60,893 bases of DNA from the NCBI GenBank assembly GCA_001829185.1, contig MIAR01000041.1, forward strand, positions 1-60,893, given 5' to 3'. Below are positions 8,120 through 16,720 of this stretch, one piece after another; the stretch's first letter is position 1; each line of letters opens with the position of its first letter. This DNA is from Spirochaetes bacterium GWB1_60_80 (GTDB lineage: Bacteria > Spirochaetota > Spirochaetia > Treponematales > UBA12059). The translations under genes were made by a program, and so were the position numbers. A model generated the notes under the pieces. That model was not told the DNA's origin, did no database searches, and saw only the letters and a program-made list of their open reading frames with translations.

Positions 8120-9325
8120 ATGTCGGTAGCCGTGGCTGTCAGGCAAAATCTGGAGCGCAGTTCCTGGATTCGCAAGATGTTCGAAGAGGGGCGCCGCCTC
8201 AAGCAGCAGTTTGGCGAGACCAAGGTGTTCGACTTTTCGCTGGGTAACCCCGACCTGGAACCACCGGCCGAATTCTTGCAGGCCCTAGCGGCGGCGGCGG
8301 CCAGCGCCGAGCTGGGGACTCACGCCTACATGCCCAACGCCGGCTACCAGTTTGCCCGGGTGGCCATGGCTGAAAAAATAGCGGCGGAGCATGCCTTGGC
8401 CATGACGGCCGACGATGTCATTCTGACGGTCGGCGCGGCCGGCGCCCTCAACGTGGTGCTCAAGACCATCATGGATCCGGGTGACGAGGTGATCGTCATC
8501 CGCCCTTATTTCGCGGAATACGCCTTCTACATCGCCAACCATGGCGGCTGTATGAAGCCGGTCGACGCTGGCGACGGGTTCCTGCCGGACATGGCGACCA
8601 TTGCCGCGGCCCTCTCGGCCAAGACAGCTGCCGTCATCCTGAACACCCCGAACAATCCCAGCGGGCGGGTCTATCCGCGGTCGGTCATCGAGGACTTGGC
8701 CGCCGTGCTCCTGAAGGCTGGCCGAGAGACTGGCCGCCAGCCGGTACTGATCGTCGACGAGCCTTATCGCGACATCGTCTACGACGGGTTGGTGGCGCCG
8801 CCCATCCTCGACGCCTACCCTGAATCGATCGTGGTATCCAGCTTCAGCAAGACCTTGTCGATACCTGGCGAACGTATCGGCTATATCGGCGTTAATCCGG
8901 CCATCGGCGATAAGCGCCTGTTGCTGGATTGCATGGTGATGGCCAACCGTATTTTAGGCTACGTGAATGCGCCAGCCCTAATGCAGCGGGCAGTGGCCGC
9001 CAGTTGGCGGGCTCGGGCCGATATTGACCGTTACCGGCGCCGGCGCGACATGCTGACCGGCGTGCTCGATGCCTCCGGCTTGAGCTACGCCAAGCCGGAG
9101 GGCGCCTTCTACCTGTTCTGCCAAGTACCGCCAGCCAAGCACAGCCACGATGCGGCCGACAGCAGCGATGTGGCCTTTGCGATGCACTTGAAGACCTTCA
9201 ACGTATTAGGCGTACCAGGCACTGGCTTCGGCTGTCCGGGCTGGTTGCGCTTCAGCTATTGCGTACCGGAAACGGTTATTGAAGCCTCCAAGCCGGCCTT
9301 CATCGAGGCCCTGCGGCACTGGTAG
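8120..9325 (+). CDS. PLP-dependent class I/II aminotransferase
   Basis: 401 aa, fold type I. Visible motifs are FSLGNPDLEPP near the N-terminus, NTPNNPSGRVY, VDEPYR and the cofactor site SFSKTLS, where Lys244 (codon 8849-8851) should form the Schiff base. A distal Arg for the substrate carboxylate lies in the C-terminal GWLRFSY. The start at 8120 follows GGGGGGAACC and gives the usual family N-terminus; longer in-frame starts at 8012 and 8066 are possible but add non-family sequence. The substrate cannot be told; aspartate or aromatic amino acids are typical for the group. Convergent with the cyclase gene only 6 bp away. Confidence 0.9.
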   Translation: MSVAVAVRQNLERSSWIRKMFEEGRRLKQQFGETKVFDFSLGNPDLEPPAEFLQALAAAAASAELGTHAYMPNAGYQFARVAMAEKIAAEHALAMTADDVILTVGAAGALNVVLKTIMDPGDEVIVIRPYFAEYAFYIANHGGCMKPVDAGDGFLPDMATIAAALSAKTAAVILNTPNNPSGRVYPRSVIEDLAAVLLKAGRETGRQPVLIVDEPYRDIVYDGLVAPPILDAYPESIVVSSFSKTLSIPGERIGYIGVNPAIGDKRLLLDCMVMANRILGYVNAPALMQRAVAASWRARADIDRYRRRRDMLTGVLDASGLSYAKPEGAFYLFCQVPPAKHSHDAADSSDVAFAMHLKTFNVLGVPGTGFGCPGWLRFSYCVPETVIEASKPAFIEALRHW

Positions 9326-9331
9326 GCCCGT

Positions 9332-10600
9332 TTATTTGCTGCCGTATACTACTTGCAGCTGGTTCATATTGCGGACCTGAACCTCTCCCATAGGCTGGAA
9401 CAGGCTTTGGTTTTCCAGGGTCAGGTCCTTGTAGACCGCTTGGCTGATCAACAGATCCTGCTTGAATTCGCGGCACAGCGAATCGAAGCGGGCGGCTACA
9501 TTGACCGTTTCGCCGATGACGGCGATGCGGGCGTTGCCGGAGGCCACGGTCAGGGCGCCGGTCGTCACCGGGCCGGCGTGGATGCCGATGCCGATGTGCT
9601 TGACCAACGGCAGGCGGTGCTCGGCCAACTCATCCTGAAAATAGACAAACTGAGTCAGGAAATCGTGGGCGCAGCCGACGGCTGCATCAACGGCATCGGT
9701 CTCGCCTAACAGCCCGAAGATGATGATGGCCGTGTCGCCGACGAACTGCTCGATGATGCCGTTGTGGCGGCGCGCCACCAAGTCCCACAGGGCGTAATAG
9801 CGGTTCAGGAGGCCGATGGTGGCGGCCGGTCCTTCTTTTTCTGCGATGGGCGTGAAATTCCATAAGTCAGCGTATAAAATGACAACATTCCGGGTTTCAC
9901 CGGTATTGAGGGCTTTGACGCTGTCGATCGGGGCCGTTGGCGGCTCGACGACGCTGTAGACCGCATCCAGCCGGTATTTGAGCGAGATCTGCTTGATCTT
10001 GTCAGAAACCTGGAACAGACCGAACATCAAGGCGCCGAAAATAATGAAAACATGCTGGACTGGTCTGGTAAAGGCCAAGAAGGCCGGTATGAAGTTACCT
10101 ACTGACAGGCTGCGCTCTAGCTCGGCGAAACTGATGCTGCCGTTGGCATAGGCTTCCGAAACGTCAACGCGCAGGTTTAGGTAAAAGTAGAAAAATACAA
10201 AAGTCAGGATAGTGCCGAGACTCAGGAACATTTCGGCGATGCGCTTCGGCCATTTGTGCTTGGAGATCAGGTCGATGGCTTGCAAGAGGCCAAGATAAAA
10301 GGCGATGGCCCACAGGAAGACGGTCGCCATGTCAAAGGGCAGTTTGTTGAGGTTGAGCAGGCGACCGATGGTGAAGGCGGCCGGGGTGATGAACGAAAAC
10401 AGGAAGCGGGCCAGCGGGCGATGGCCATAGCGGGCCAGCAGGCCAATTTGCAGCATCAGGAAGCCGATCAGCGCTACGATGACGTAACTATCCGGCCGGA
10501 TTACCCGGGGCGAGGTAAACAGAACTAGGATGAAAAACAAGACGAACTGGCTGGAATAGAGGAAGAACTCTTCCAGAAAGCGCCGTGGCAGAAATTTCAT
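9332..10600 (-). CDS. membrane-bound class III adenylate/guanylate cyclase
   Basis: 422 aa. About six membrane helices fill residues 10-215, followed by a class III cyclase domain (residues about 230-420). Both metal aspartates are present (LYADLWNFT and QFVGDTAI), as are GIHAGPV and the transition-state Asn/Arg in GETVNVAAR. The usual Asp of GDTVN is Glu here, so nucleotide preference is open. GGAGG precedes the ATG. It likely makes cAMP in response to a membrane-embedded cue. A second, broken cyclase gene lies at 43.1-44.4 kb. Confidence 0.9.
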   Translation of the reverse strand: MKFLPRRFLEEFFLYSSQFVLFFILVLFTSPRVIRPDSYVIVALIGFLMLQIGLLARYGHRPLARFLFSFITPAAFTIGRLLNLNKLPFDMATVFLWAIAFYLGLLQAIDLISKHKWPKRIAEMFLSLGTILTFVFFYFYLNLRVDVSEAYANGSISFAELERSLSVGNFIPAFLAFTRPVQHVFIIFGALMFGLFQVSDKIKQISLKYRLDAVYSVVEPPTAPIDSVKALNTGETRNVVILYADLWNFTPIAEKEGPAATIGLLNRYYALWDLVARRHNGIIEQFVGDTAIIIFGLLGETDAVDAAVGCAHDFLTQFVYFQDELAEHRLPLVKHIGIGIHAGPVTTGALTVASGNARIAVIGETVNVAARFDSLCREFKQDLLISQAVYKDLTLENQSLFQPMGEVQVRNMNQLQVVYGSK

Positions 10601-10778
10601 GGTATCCTCCAGGTTGGTCGCTGCCGCAATGCGCAGCGCCGGCCGGTTTTTCAGCTTGAGCTATTCCGGGAAATCGGCTACCTTGAACAGGCGAGGGCTT
10701 GTTGCTGTTTCAGGTGCCAGTTTGAATCCGGCCATCATAATAAGGCAGAATCCGATAAAAAGGAAGCGTTTCTTTACC

Positions 10779-12119
10779 ATGAAAACCGTCTGGTTCCCAA
10801 TAGTCAACCATGAAGCCGTTTCTACTAGGCGACCAAGTGGCCAGCCGCCTGGCTGGTGGCTAACCGCTTTGTTGTGCCTAGTATTAGCCAGCGTGGCTTG
10901 TCGCTCTGGTAACGTGCCCGCTGACCTGCCTACCAAACTGGCTGGTCTAGCCGCTGGCGCGACCCCGGTGGCGACGGCCAGCACGGCTACTGCGACCCCG
11001 TGGCTTTTACTGATCGATACCGATGGTCCGGCCAGCGATGCTGAGTCTGGCCTACGGCCGGCCGCTGTCCGGCGGATGGTTTTACCGGATGGGACGGGCG
11101 ACTACGCTTCCGCGTTGCGCGAGCTGGCCGCTACCGGCCTGGCCGCTGGCGGGTGCAAGGCTGTCGTCATCTCCCCGGCGCGGCGCGGAACGGCCGCCGC
11201 CTTGCGCCATTTGCGGCCTGACTTCCCGGAGCTAGCCTGGTACGCCATCAACCCGGAAGACAGCCTGCTGGAGATCGAGGCCGAGGTGGACTTGATTCTG
11301 AGCGGCGACCCGGTGGCTAGCGCCTGGCAAGCCGTCTGGGTGGCCCGTGCCTTGGCCAACAACCGCCTGGCGACGCTGGCGGCCACTGCGGTGCCGCCGG
11401 ATAGCCTGCAGTTCGTGCAGCAACGCAGCTTGGCGCGAATCGCCGCCGATCTCGGCGTACATTTGGAGTCGATTCTGCTGCCGATGGAAGACGCCGCGGC
11501 TCAGACCGGCCAGCCGGCGGCAGTGGTTTGGCTGGCCAGGCAGCGCGTCGCCATGACAGCCGTCGGTTGGGCTGGTCGCGACCAGGTGCGGCCTTTTGGC
11601 CAAACGGTCGCCGTCGCCGACCGCCCAGACAATGATGGCTCCCAGCCACCTTGGCTGGCCTTGTTCGCCCTGGATAGTCTGTCGTGGCCTGTCGCGCAGG
11701 CTCTGGCCGCCGAGCCGGTTTTCTTGCAGGTCGAGAACCCGCTGGTGCCGACCGGCCAGGCGGTGGCCCCAGCCGCCAGCCCGCCTGGTCAGCCGTCGGA
11801 TTGCCAGGTGAGGCGCTTAGCCGGCCCGGCCGTGCCGTCGTCGGTGGCCCTGGAGACGGTGCTCGTGCAGCTGGCTCTGACCAGAACTGGAGCGGGCAGC
11901 GCTACGCCAACACCCGCCCCGGTGCCTGACCAGCTGGCGGTGCAACAGCAGCTGGAGTTGTCCTTTCCGGGCGTGGCCTGGTATACCGACTACATGTTCG
12001 ATGCCGGCACCGGCGTCCGTTCGCGCATCCATATCACGGTCTGGCAGGAATTGTACTTGGCGGGCGCGACTAGTCTGCCCTTCTCGCGGCTGGTTCCCCC
12101 GGTTCGCTACCGGCGCTGA
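10779..12119 (+). CDS. lipoprotein resembling a diverged DUF3798-type binding protein
   Basis: 446 aa. The start at 10779 leaves a hydrophobic stretch ending in SVAC (Cys41), a probable lipobox; AAGGAAG lies rather far upstream (about 12 nt). The upstream frame to 10599 overlaps the divergent cyclase gene and is discarded. By eye, residues 126-228 align with residues 103-206 of the DUF3798 protein at 347-1585: CKAVVIS/MKAIVVN, GTAAALRHLRPD/GTTEAFRRVREKRPD, then AWQAVWVARAL/YTIIWAAKQL and IAADLGV/ACKDLGL, with nearly equal spacing. The conserved HISFPRHMS core is lost. It is probably a paralogue with changed or lost ligand binding. No transporter genes lie beside it. Confidence 0.7.
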   Translation: MKTVWFPIVNHEAVSTRRPSGQPPGWWLTALLCLVLASVACRSGNVPADLPTKLAGLAAGATPVATASTATATPWLLLIDTDGPASDAESGLRPAAVRRMVLPDGTGDYASALRELAATGLAAGGCKAVVISPARRGTAAALRHLRPDFPELAWYAINPEDSLLEIEAEVDLILSGDPVASAWQAVWVARALANNRLATLAATAVPPDSLQFVQQRSLARIAADLGVHLESILLPMEDAAAQTGQPAAVVWLARQRVAMTAVGWAGRDQVRPFGQTVAVADRPDNDGSQPPWLALFALDSLSWPVAQALAAEPVFLQVENPLVPTGQAVAPAASPPGQPSDCQVRRLAGPAVPSSVALETVLVQLALTRTGAGSATPTPAPVPDQLAVQQQLELSFPGVAWYTDYMFDAGTGVRSRIHITVWQELYLAGATSLPFSRLVPPVRYRR

Positions 12120-12171
12120 GGCTGGCCACCCCGCTGGCTGGCTGACTGCCTGGTCGCCCCGTTGCGCGTGA

Positions 12172-12200
12172 TTGATAAAGCGGCCGTAAGCTGGTAAAAT
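12172..12200 (+). promoter_or_regulatory. leuS promoter
   Basis: TTGATA (12172-12177), a 17-bp spacer and TAAAAT (12195-12200) lie 55 bp upstream of the leuS ATG. No T-box-like leader is seen. Confidence 0.65.
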
Positions 12201-12255
12201 CGGCGCGGAGGACGGTGTCGCGCCGGCCTTATTCCAATCGCCGTGGAGCAGCATT

Positions 12256-14694
12256 ATGGCCAAGTATCCATTTTCCGAAATCGAGCCCAAGTGGCAGAAA
12301 TATTGGGACGCCAACCAGACCTTCCGCGCCGTCGAGGATCCGGCCTTCGCCAAGGCCAAGCGCCGCTATGTACTGGACATGTTCCCGTATCCTTCCGGCG
12401 CCGGCCTGCACGTCGGGCATCCGCTGGGCTATATCGCCACCGACATCTATTGCCGCTACCTGCGCATGAACGGCTTCAATGTGCTGCACCCGATGGGTTT
12501 CGACGCCTTCGGCTTGCCGGCCGAAAACTACGCCATCCAGACCGGCACCCATCCGGCGGTGACCACCTTCGCCAATATTGAGCGCTTCAAGAAGCAAATC
12601 GGCATCCTCGGCTTGTCCTACGATTGGGCGCGCGAGGTGAGTACCTGCACGGCCGACTATTACAAGTGGACGCAGTGGATATTCATCCAGCTGTTTAAGC
12701 GTGGATTGGCCTACGAGTCGAACGCGCCCATCAACTGGTGCCCGTCCTGCCAGACCGGCCTGGCCAACGAGGAAGTCAAGGACGGCGAGTGCGACCGCTG
12801 CGGCTCCAAGGTGACGCGCAAGCGCATCCGCCAGTGGGTGCTCAAGATCACGGCCTACGCCGACCGCCTGCTAGCCGACTTGGACAAGGTCGACTGGCCG
12901 GAGCCGGTCAAGGCTATGCAGCGCAACTGGATCGGCCGCTCCGAAGGCGCCAGCGTCCACTTTGCCGTCGACGGCTTGAGCGAGAAACTGGAAGTCTACA
13001 CCACCCGGCCGGACACCTTGTTCGGCGCCACCTACATGGTGGTGGCCCCCGAGCATCCGCTGGTATCCAAGCTGACCACGCCGGCCCAGCAGGCGGCCAT
13101 GTCGGCCTATGTCGAGGCCGCCGCCCGCAAGAGCGACCTGGAGCGCACCGACCTGGCCAAGGACAAGAGCGGCTGCTTTACCGGCTCCTACGGCATCAAT
13201 CCCGTCAACGGGCGCAAGCTGCCGATCTGGATTTCCGATTACGTGCTCATCAGCTACGGCACTGGCGCCATCATGGCCGTGCCGGCCCACGACGAGCGCG
13301 ACTGGGCTTTTGCCCGCAAGTTCGGCCTGCCTATCATCCAGGTGGTGGCGCCGGAAGGCAGCCCGGCGGCGCGCATCGGCACCTGCGGCGATCCGGACGA
13401 AGCGTTCTGCGAAGAAGGTATCGCCATCAATTCCGGCGACTGGAACGGCCTGACCACGGCCGCCTTCAAGGCGGCTATTACTAAGTGGCTGGAAGACCAG
13501 GGGCACGGCCAGGGTACCGTTAATTATAAGTTACGCGACTGGCTGTTCAGCCGCCAGCGCTACTGGGGCGAACCGATGCCGCTGGTGCACTGCCCGAAAT
13601 GCGGCATCGTGCCGCTGCACGATGACCAGTTGCCCCTGACGCTGCCGGAAACCACCAGCTACGCCCCCAGCGGCAACGGCGAGTCGCCCCTGGCCAACAT
13701 CGAGCCCTGGGTAAACACCACCTGCCCGGACTGCGGTAGCCCGGCCCGACGCGAGACTAACACCATGCCGCAGTGGGCCGGCTCGTGCTGGTACTATCTG
13801 CGTTTCATCGACCCGCGCAACGACCGGGCTTTCGCCGACCGCGCCAAGGTCGATTACTGGATGCCGGTGGACCTGTATGTTGGCGGCACCGAGCACGCCG
13901 TACTGCATCTTTTGTACGCCCGCTTCTGGCACAAGGTGCTGTTCGACATCGGCGCGGTCAACACTGACGAACCCTTCCAGCGCCTGGTCAACCAGGGCAT
14001 GATGCTGGGCGAGGACAACCAGAAGATGTCCAAGAGCCGCGGCAACGTCGTCAATCCGGATGACATCATCGGCGAATACGGCGCCGACGCTCTGCGCCTG
14101 TACGAGATGTTCATGGGGCCGCTGGAGGTCAGCAAGCCATGGACCACCGCCGGCATCGTTGGTTCGTCCCGCTTCCTGGAACGCTTGTGGGCTATGTCCG
14201 AAAAGCCGCTGGATGACGCGCCGCCTTCAGGCGAGCTGTTGCGCTTGCTGCACCGCACCATCCGCAAGGTGACCGAAGACAGCGCCAACCTGGCGTTCAA
14301 TACCGCCATCTCGGCGCTGATGGTGCTGTCGGCCGAGGCCAACAAGGCGGAGCGCCTGTCGCGGCCGCTCTGGGAGGCCTTGCTCAAGATGGTTGGCCCC
14401 TACGCGCCGCACCTGGCCGAGGAGCTGTGGCAGAAGCTCGGCCAGACGGCCAGCATCGCCTACGCCGCCTGGCCCGGCTTTGATCCGCTGCTCTGCGAGA
14501 GCGACGAGCTGACTATCGTGGTGCAGTTTAACGGCAAGCTGCGCGCCGATTTCCAGGTGCCTAAAGACACCGGCCGCGAGGAGCAGGAACGCCTAGCCAG
14601 GCTGCATCCCAAGGTGCAGGAATACCTAGTCGGCAAGGAGATCGTCAAGGTGGTGGTGGTGCCCGGAAAATTGGTGAATTTCGTGGTACGCTAA
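12256..14694 (+). CDS. leuS: leucyl-tRNA synthetase
   Basis: 812 aa, a usual bacterial length. Charges tRNA-Leu in the cytoplasm. The HIGH motif appears as HVGHPLGY near residue 52 and KMSKSRGN near 591. A zinc ribbon (CPSCQTG...CDRCGSK) lies near residues 160-185. The CP1 editing domain shows [19 protein letters not shown] followed by [18 protein letters not shown] sits about ten bases before the ATG. It ends just before a strong terminator and is single. Confidence 0.98.
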   Translation: MAKYPFSEIEPKWQKYWDANQTFRAVEDPAFAKAKRRYVLDMFPYPSGAGLHVGHPLGYIATDIYCRYLRMNGFNVLHPMGFDAFGLPAENYAIQTGTHPAVTTFANIERFKKQIGILGLSYDWAREVSTCTADYYKWTQWIFIQLFKRGLAYESNAPINWCPSCQTGLANEEVKDGECDRCGSKVTRKRIRQWVLKITAYADRLLADLDKVDWPEPVKAMQRNWIGRSEGASVHFAVDGLSEKLEVYTTRPDTLFGATYMVVAPEHPLVSKLTTPAQQAAMSAYVEAAARKSDLERTDLAKDKSGCFTGSYGINPVNGRKLPIWISDYVLISYGTGAIMAVPAHDERDWAFARKFGLPIIQVVAPEGSPAARIGTCGDPDEAFCEEGIAINSGDWNGLTTAAFKAAITKWLEDQGHGQGTVNYKLRDWLFSRQRYWGEPMPLVHCPKCGIVPLHDDQLPLTLPETTSYAPSGNGESPLANIEPWVNTTCPDCGSPARRETNTMPQWAGSCWYYLRFIDPRNDRAFADRAKVDYWMPVDLYVGGTEHAVLHLLYARFWHKVLFDIGAVNTDEPFQRLVNQGMMLGEDNQKMSKSRGNVVNPDDIIGEYGADALRLYEMFMGPLEVSKPWTTAGIVGSSRFLERLWAMSEKPLDDAPPSGELLRLLHRTIRKVTEDSANLAFNTAISALMVLSAEANKAERLSRPLWEALLKMVGPYAPHLAEELWQKLGQTASIAYAAWPGFDPLLCESDELTIVVQFNGKLRADFQVPKDTGREEQERLARLHPKVQEYLVGKEIVKVVVVPGKLVNFVVR

Positions 14695-14723
14695 TAGTTT
14701 ATTGCATTCTTGTCGAGGTTTGG

Positions 14724-14750
14724 GGCCGGCGTGGAAGCGCCGGCCTTTTT
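14724..14750 (+). terminator. leuS terminator
   Basis: GGCCGGCG (14724-14731) pairs with CGCCGGCC (14738-14745) around a 6-nt loop, followed by five T. The T-tract touches the last base of the convergent diguanylate cyclase gene. Confidence 0.85.
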
Positions 14751-15793
14751 CAGGTTGGCGTGGAGCCGTTGTCGGCTCCGGTCTGGGGCTCGTCCGTTGG
14801 ACCATCTCCGGACCGGCCTATCTCCGGGTTGTCGTCTGCCAGTACTACCCGGTTTTTACCGGCGGCCTTGGCCTGGTAGAGGGCGACATCTGCCCGGTAG
14901 ACGAGTCGCTCCCAGGTTTCCTCGCCGCCGCGGCCGCTGGCTACCCCACCGCTGACGCTGCAGCGAAATTCGGTAACCGGCCTGGTAGTGGTGGCCAGCT
15001 CCGAACGTAGCCCTTTTGTCCGGGCGCCAAGGCTCAGTTCCTCGATGGCTTGGCGGCATTTCTCGGCTACAACTTCAGCTTGCTGATTGGTGGAGTCGGT
15101 GCAGAGTACTAGGAATTCCTCCCCGCCCCAGCGGGCACAGGAGTCGCTGCGGCGTAGGCGGCCGCGCAGGGCCTCGGCGATGGCCTTGAGGGCGAGGTCG
15201 CCGGTGTCGTGTCCCCAGGCATCGTTGATGGCCTTGAAGTCGTCGATATCGAACATGATGACCGCCATCGGCTGGTGGTTACGCAAGCTGCGGGCGTATT
15301 CCAATTCCAGCCGCTCCATCATGTCGCGGCGGTTGGACAGGCCGGTCAACTCGTCGGTCTTGGCCATCAGTTCCATGCGCAGGCCGCTGCTTTTCAGTTC
15401 GTCCTGGTAGGCATCGCTGATGGCCATGATCTTGGAGAGCTGTCTGGACAGTTTCTGGTAGCGCAGGGTCAGTTGCCGGACCATCGGTTCGGGGTGCTCG
15501 AGCAGGCTGGTGAAAGGCAGTTCCGGTTCGGCCAGGCCAGCGTCGATGCGCCGTTCGGGGTTACCCGCTGGACGATGGCTTTGCAGCCGCTGCTCCAGTT
15601 GCCTGAACATGTCCTGGTACCGGTCGCTGATGCTGAGCACCTTGTCGAACTGGTGGGACAGCTTGAGGTAAGCCTGGGCGGCGAGGCGGTAGTCGGCTGC
15701 TAAGGGCGAATTTTCGCCTTCGATTTCAGCCAGCCGCACTGCCAGATGGCGGGCAAAATCCGCCACCGGCCGGCCGGCGTCGTCGGGCATCAT
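14750..15793 (-). CDS. siaD: SiaD-like diguanylate cyclase (GGDEF)
   Basis: 347 aa. The C-terminal GGDEF domain (residues about 165-325) has the active site GGEEF and, five residues earlier, the RxxD inhibitory site (RRSD), so it should make c-di-GMP and feel product inhibition. The N-terminal half is helical with two related segments (VLSISDRYQDMF and IMAISDAYQDEL) and no membrane helix. In Pseudomonas aeruginosa, SiaD is activated by unphosphorylated SiaC binding its helical stalk; the same gene order here supports that role. The start overlaps the siaC stop by ATGA. Last gene of the operon. Confidence 0.88.
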   Translation of the reverse strand: MMPDDAGRPVADFARHLAVRLAEIEGENSPLAADYRLAAQAYLKLSHQFDKVLSISDRYQDMFRQLEQRLQSHRPAGNPERRIDAGLAEPELPFTSLLEHPEPMVRQLTLRYQKLSRQLSKIMAISDAYQDELKSSGLRMELMAKTDELTGLSNRRDMMERLELEYARSLRNHQPMAVIMFDIDDFKAINDAWGHDTGDLALKAIAEALRGRLRRSDSCARWGGEEFLVLCTDSTNQQAEVVAEKCRQAIEELSLGARTKGLRSELATTTRPVTEFRCSVSGGVASGRGGEETWERLVYRADVALYQAKAAGKNRVVLADDNPEIGRSGDGPTDEPQTGADNGSTPT

Positions 15794-16176
15794 GGCTGCT
15801 CGTCCAAGCGGTGCACCGGCTTGATCTCGAAGGGCAGGCTGACGTCCTCGCTGAATTCCTCGGCCAGCTCGTAGGCCCGGTCATTGCCTTTTTCGTAGAG
15901 CCATTCCACTCTGATATCGGCGCCGGTGGCGGCGCGCTCCGCCAACATGTCCAGAACGTCGAGCATGCATTTGGTGCTGCTCGAATTCATGTAGGGAATA
16001 TCAACACGTAGTGTCAGTTTTTCCAGCCTGGGCAGCTCGGCCTTGAGCCACGAAAATAAAGGCGCAAAAAACTCGAATGAATTCTCGGGGTACGACTCGC
16101 CCTTCAGGACGAGACTGTGGCTTTCGTCTTGCCAGGCGATACTGGGCGACGATCTGGTGGCGGGCAGTGATAGCAT
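15790..16176 (-). CDS. siaC: SiaC-family regulatory phosphoprotein (DUF1987)
   Basis: 128 aa from the ATG at 16176, chosen because AGGAG lies 6 nt upstream and because this start places the threonine of NSSSTKCML exactly at residue 68, the site phosphorylated in Pseudomonas SiaC (Thr68). A longer frame to 16218 would overlap siaB and is not favoured. The phosphorylation state set by SiaA and SiaB should decide whether SiaC binds and activates the diguanylate cyclase. The ATG begins one base after the siaB stop. Confidence 0.88.
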   Translation of the reverse strand: MLSLPATRSSPSIAWQDESHSLVLKGESYPENSFEFFAPLFSWLKAELPRLEKLTLRVDIPYMNSSSTKCMLDVLDMLAERAATGADIRVEWLYEKGNDRAYELAEEFSEDVSLPFEIKPVHRLDEQP

Positions 16177-16177
16177 G

Positions 16178-16720
16178 TCAGGCTCCTGTAACATGGACGA
16201 CCAGGCTGAAAAAGTCATGTGTCGCGTCGAGATTCTCGAAGCTCCAGGTCAGCGGGCCGGCGGCCCGTCGCGCCATGTCGATGAGGCCGAGTCCGGCGCC
16301 GCGCGCCTCGGCCACCGGCGGCGCTCGCAATTGTTGCCTGTACAGCTGCTTGAGGTCAGCTTTGTCCAGGCGGCTCAGCGCGGTCAGCCGTAGCTCGAGG
16401 GCCGGCCGGTCGCGCTTGAGCACCGGATTGCCGGCCGAAACGGCGTAGAGGCCTTCGGTCGCGGTGATCAGCACGATGGCCGAGTCGTAGGCGGACTTGG
16501 CCAGGCCGCGCTCCAGGACGTAATTTCGGACGTTTTGAGTTTGTTCGATATACACCGCGAAGACGTCGGTGATGGTGTTCTTGTTCAGATCCCGGGTTTC
16601 CATGTAGCGCTTGGCGGCCGTACCGACTTCTTCGATAATACTGTGGCTGAAAGAGCCATTGAAGCTGATCAGGATGCCTTGGCGGGTAAAGTCCTCCTTG
16701 AGGGCAAGTAATCGGTTCAT
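16178..16720 (-). CDS. siaB: SiaB-family protein kinase (DUF6272, GHKL-like)
   Basis: 180 aa. The opening ILISFNGSFSHSIIEEVG and the N-box-like IEQTQNVRNYVLERG (residues about 57-75) are characteristic of the SiaB/DUF6272 family, a GHKL-fold kinase that phosphorylates SiaC. The C-terminal part (GAGLGLIDMARRA) resembles a GHKL G2 loop and lid. GAGGAG precedes the ATG, which overlaps the siaA stop by ATGA. The substrate is inferred to be the SiaC protein encoded directly downstream. Confidence 0.85.
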   Translation of the reverse strand: MNRLLALKEDFTRQGILISFNGSFSHSIIEEVGTAAKRYMETRDLNKNTITDVFAVYIEQTQNVRNYVLERGLAKSAYDSAIVLITATEGLYAVSAGNPVLKRDRPALELRLTALSRLDKADLKQLYRQQLRAPPVAEARGAGLGLIDMARRAAGPLTWSFENLDATHDFFSLVVHVTGA

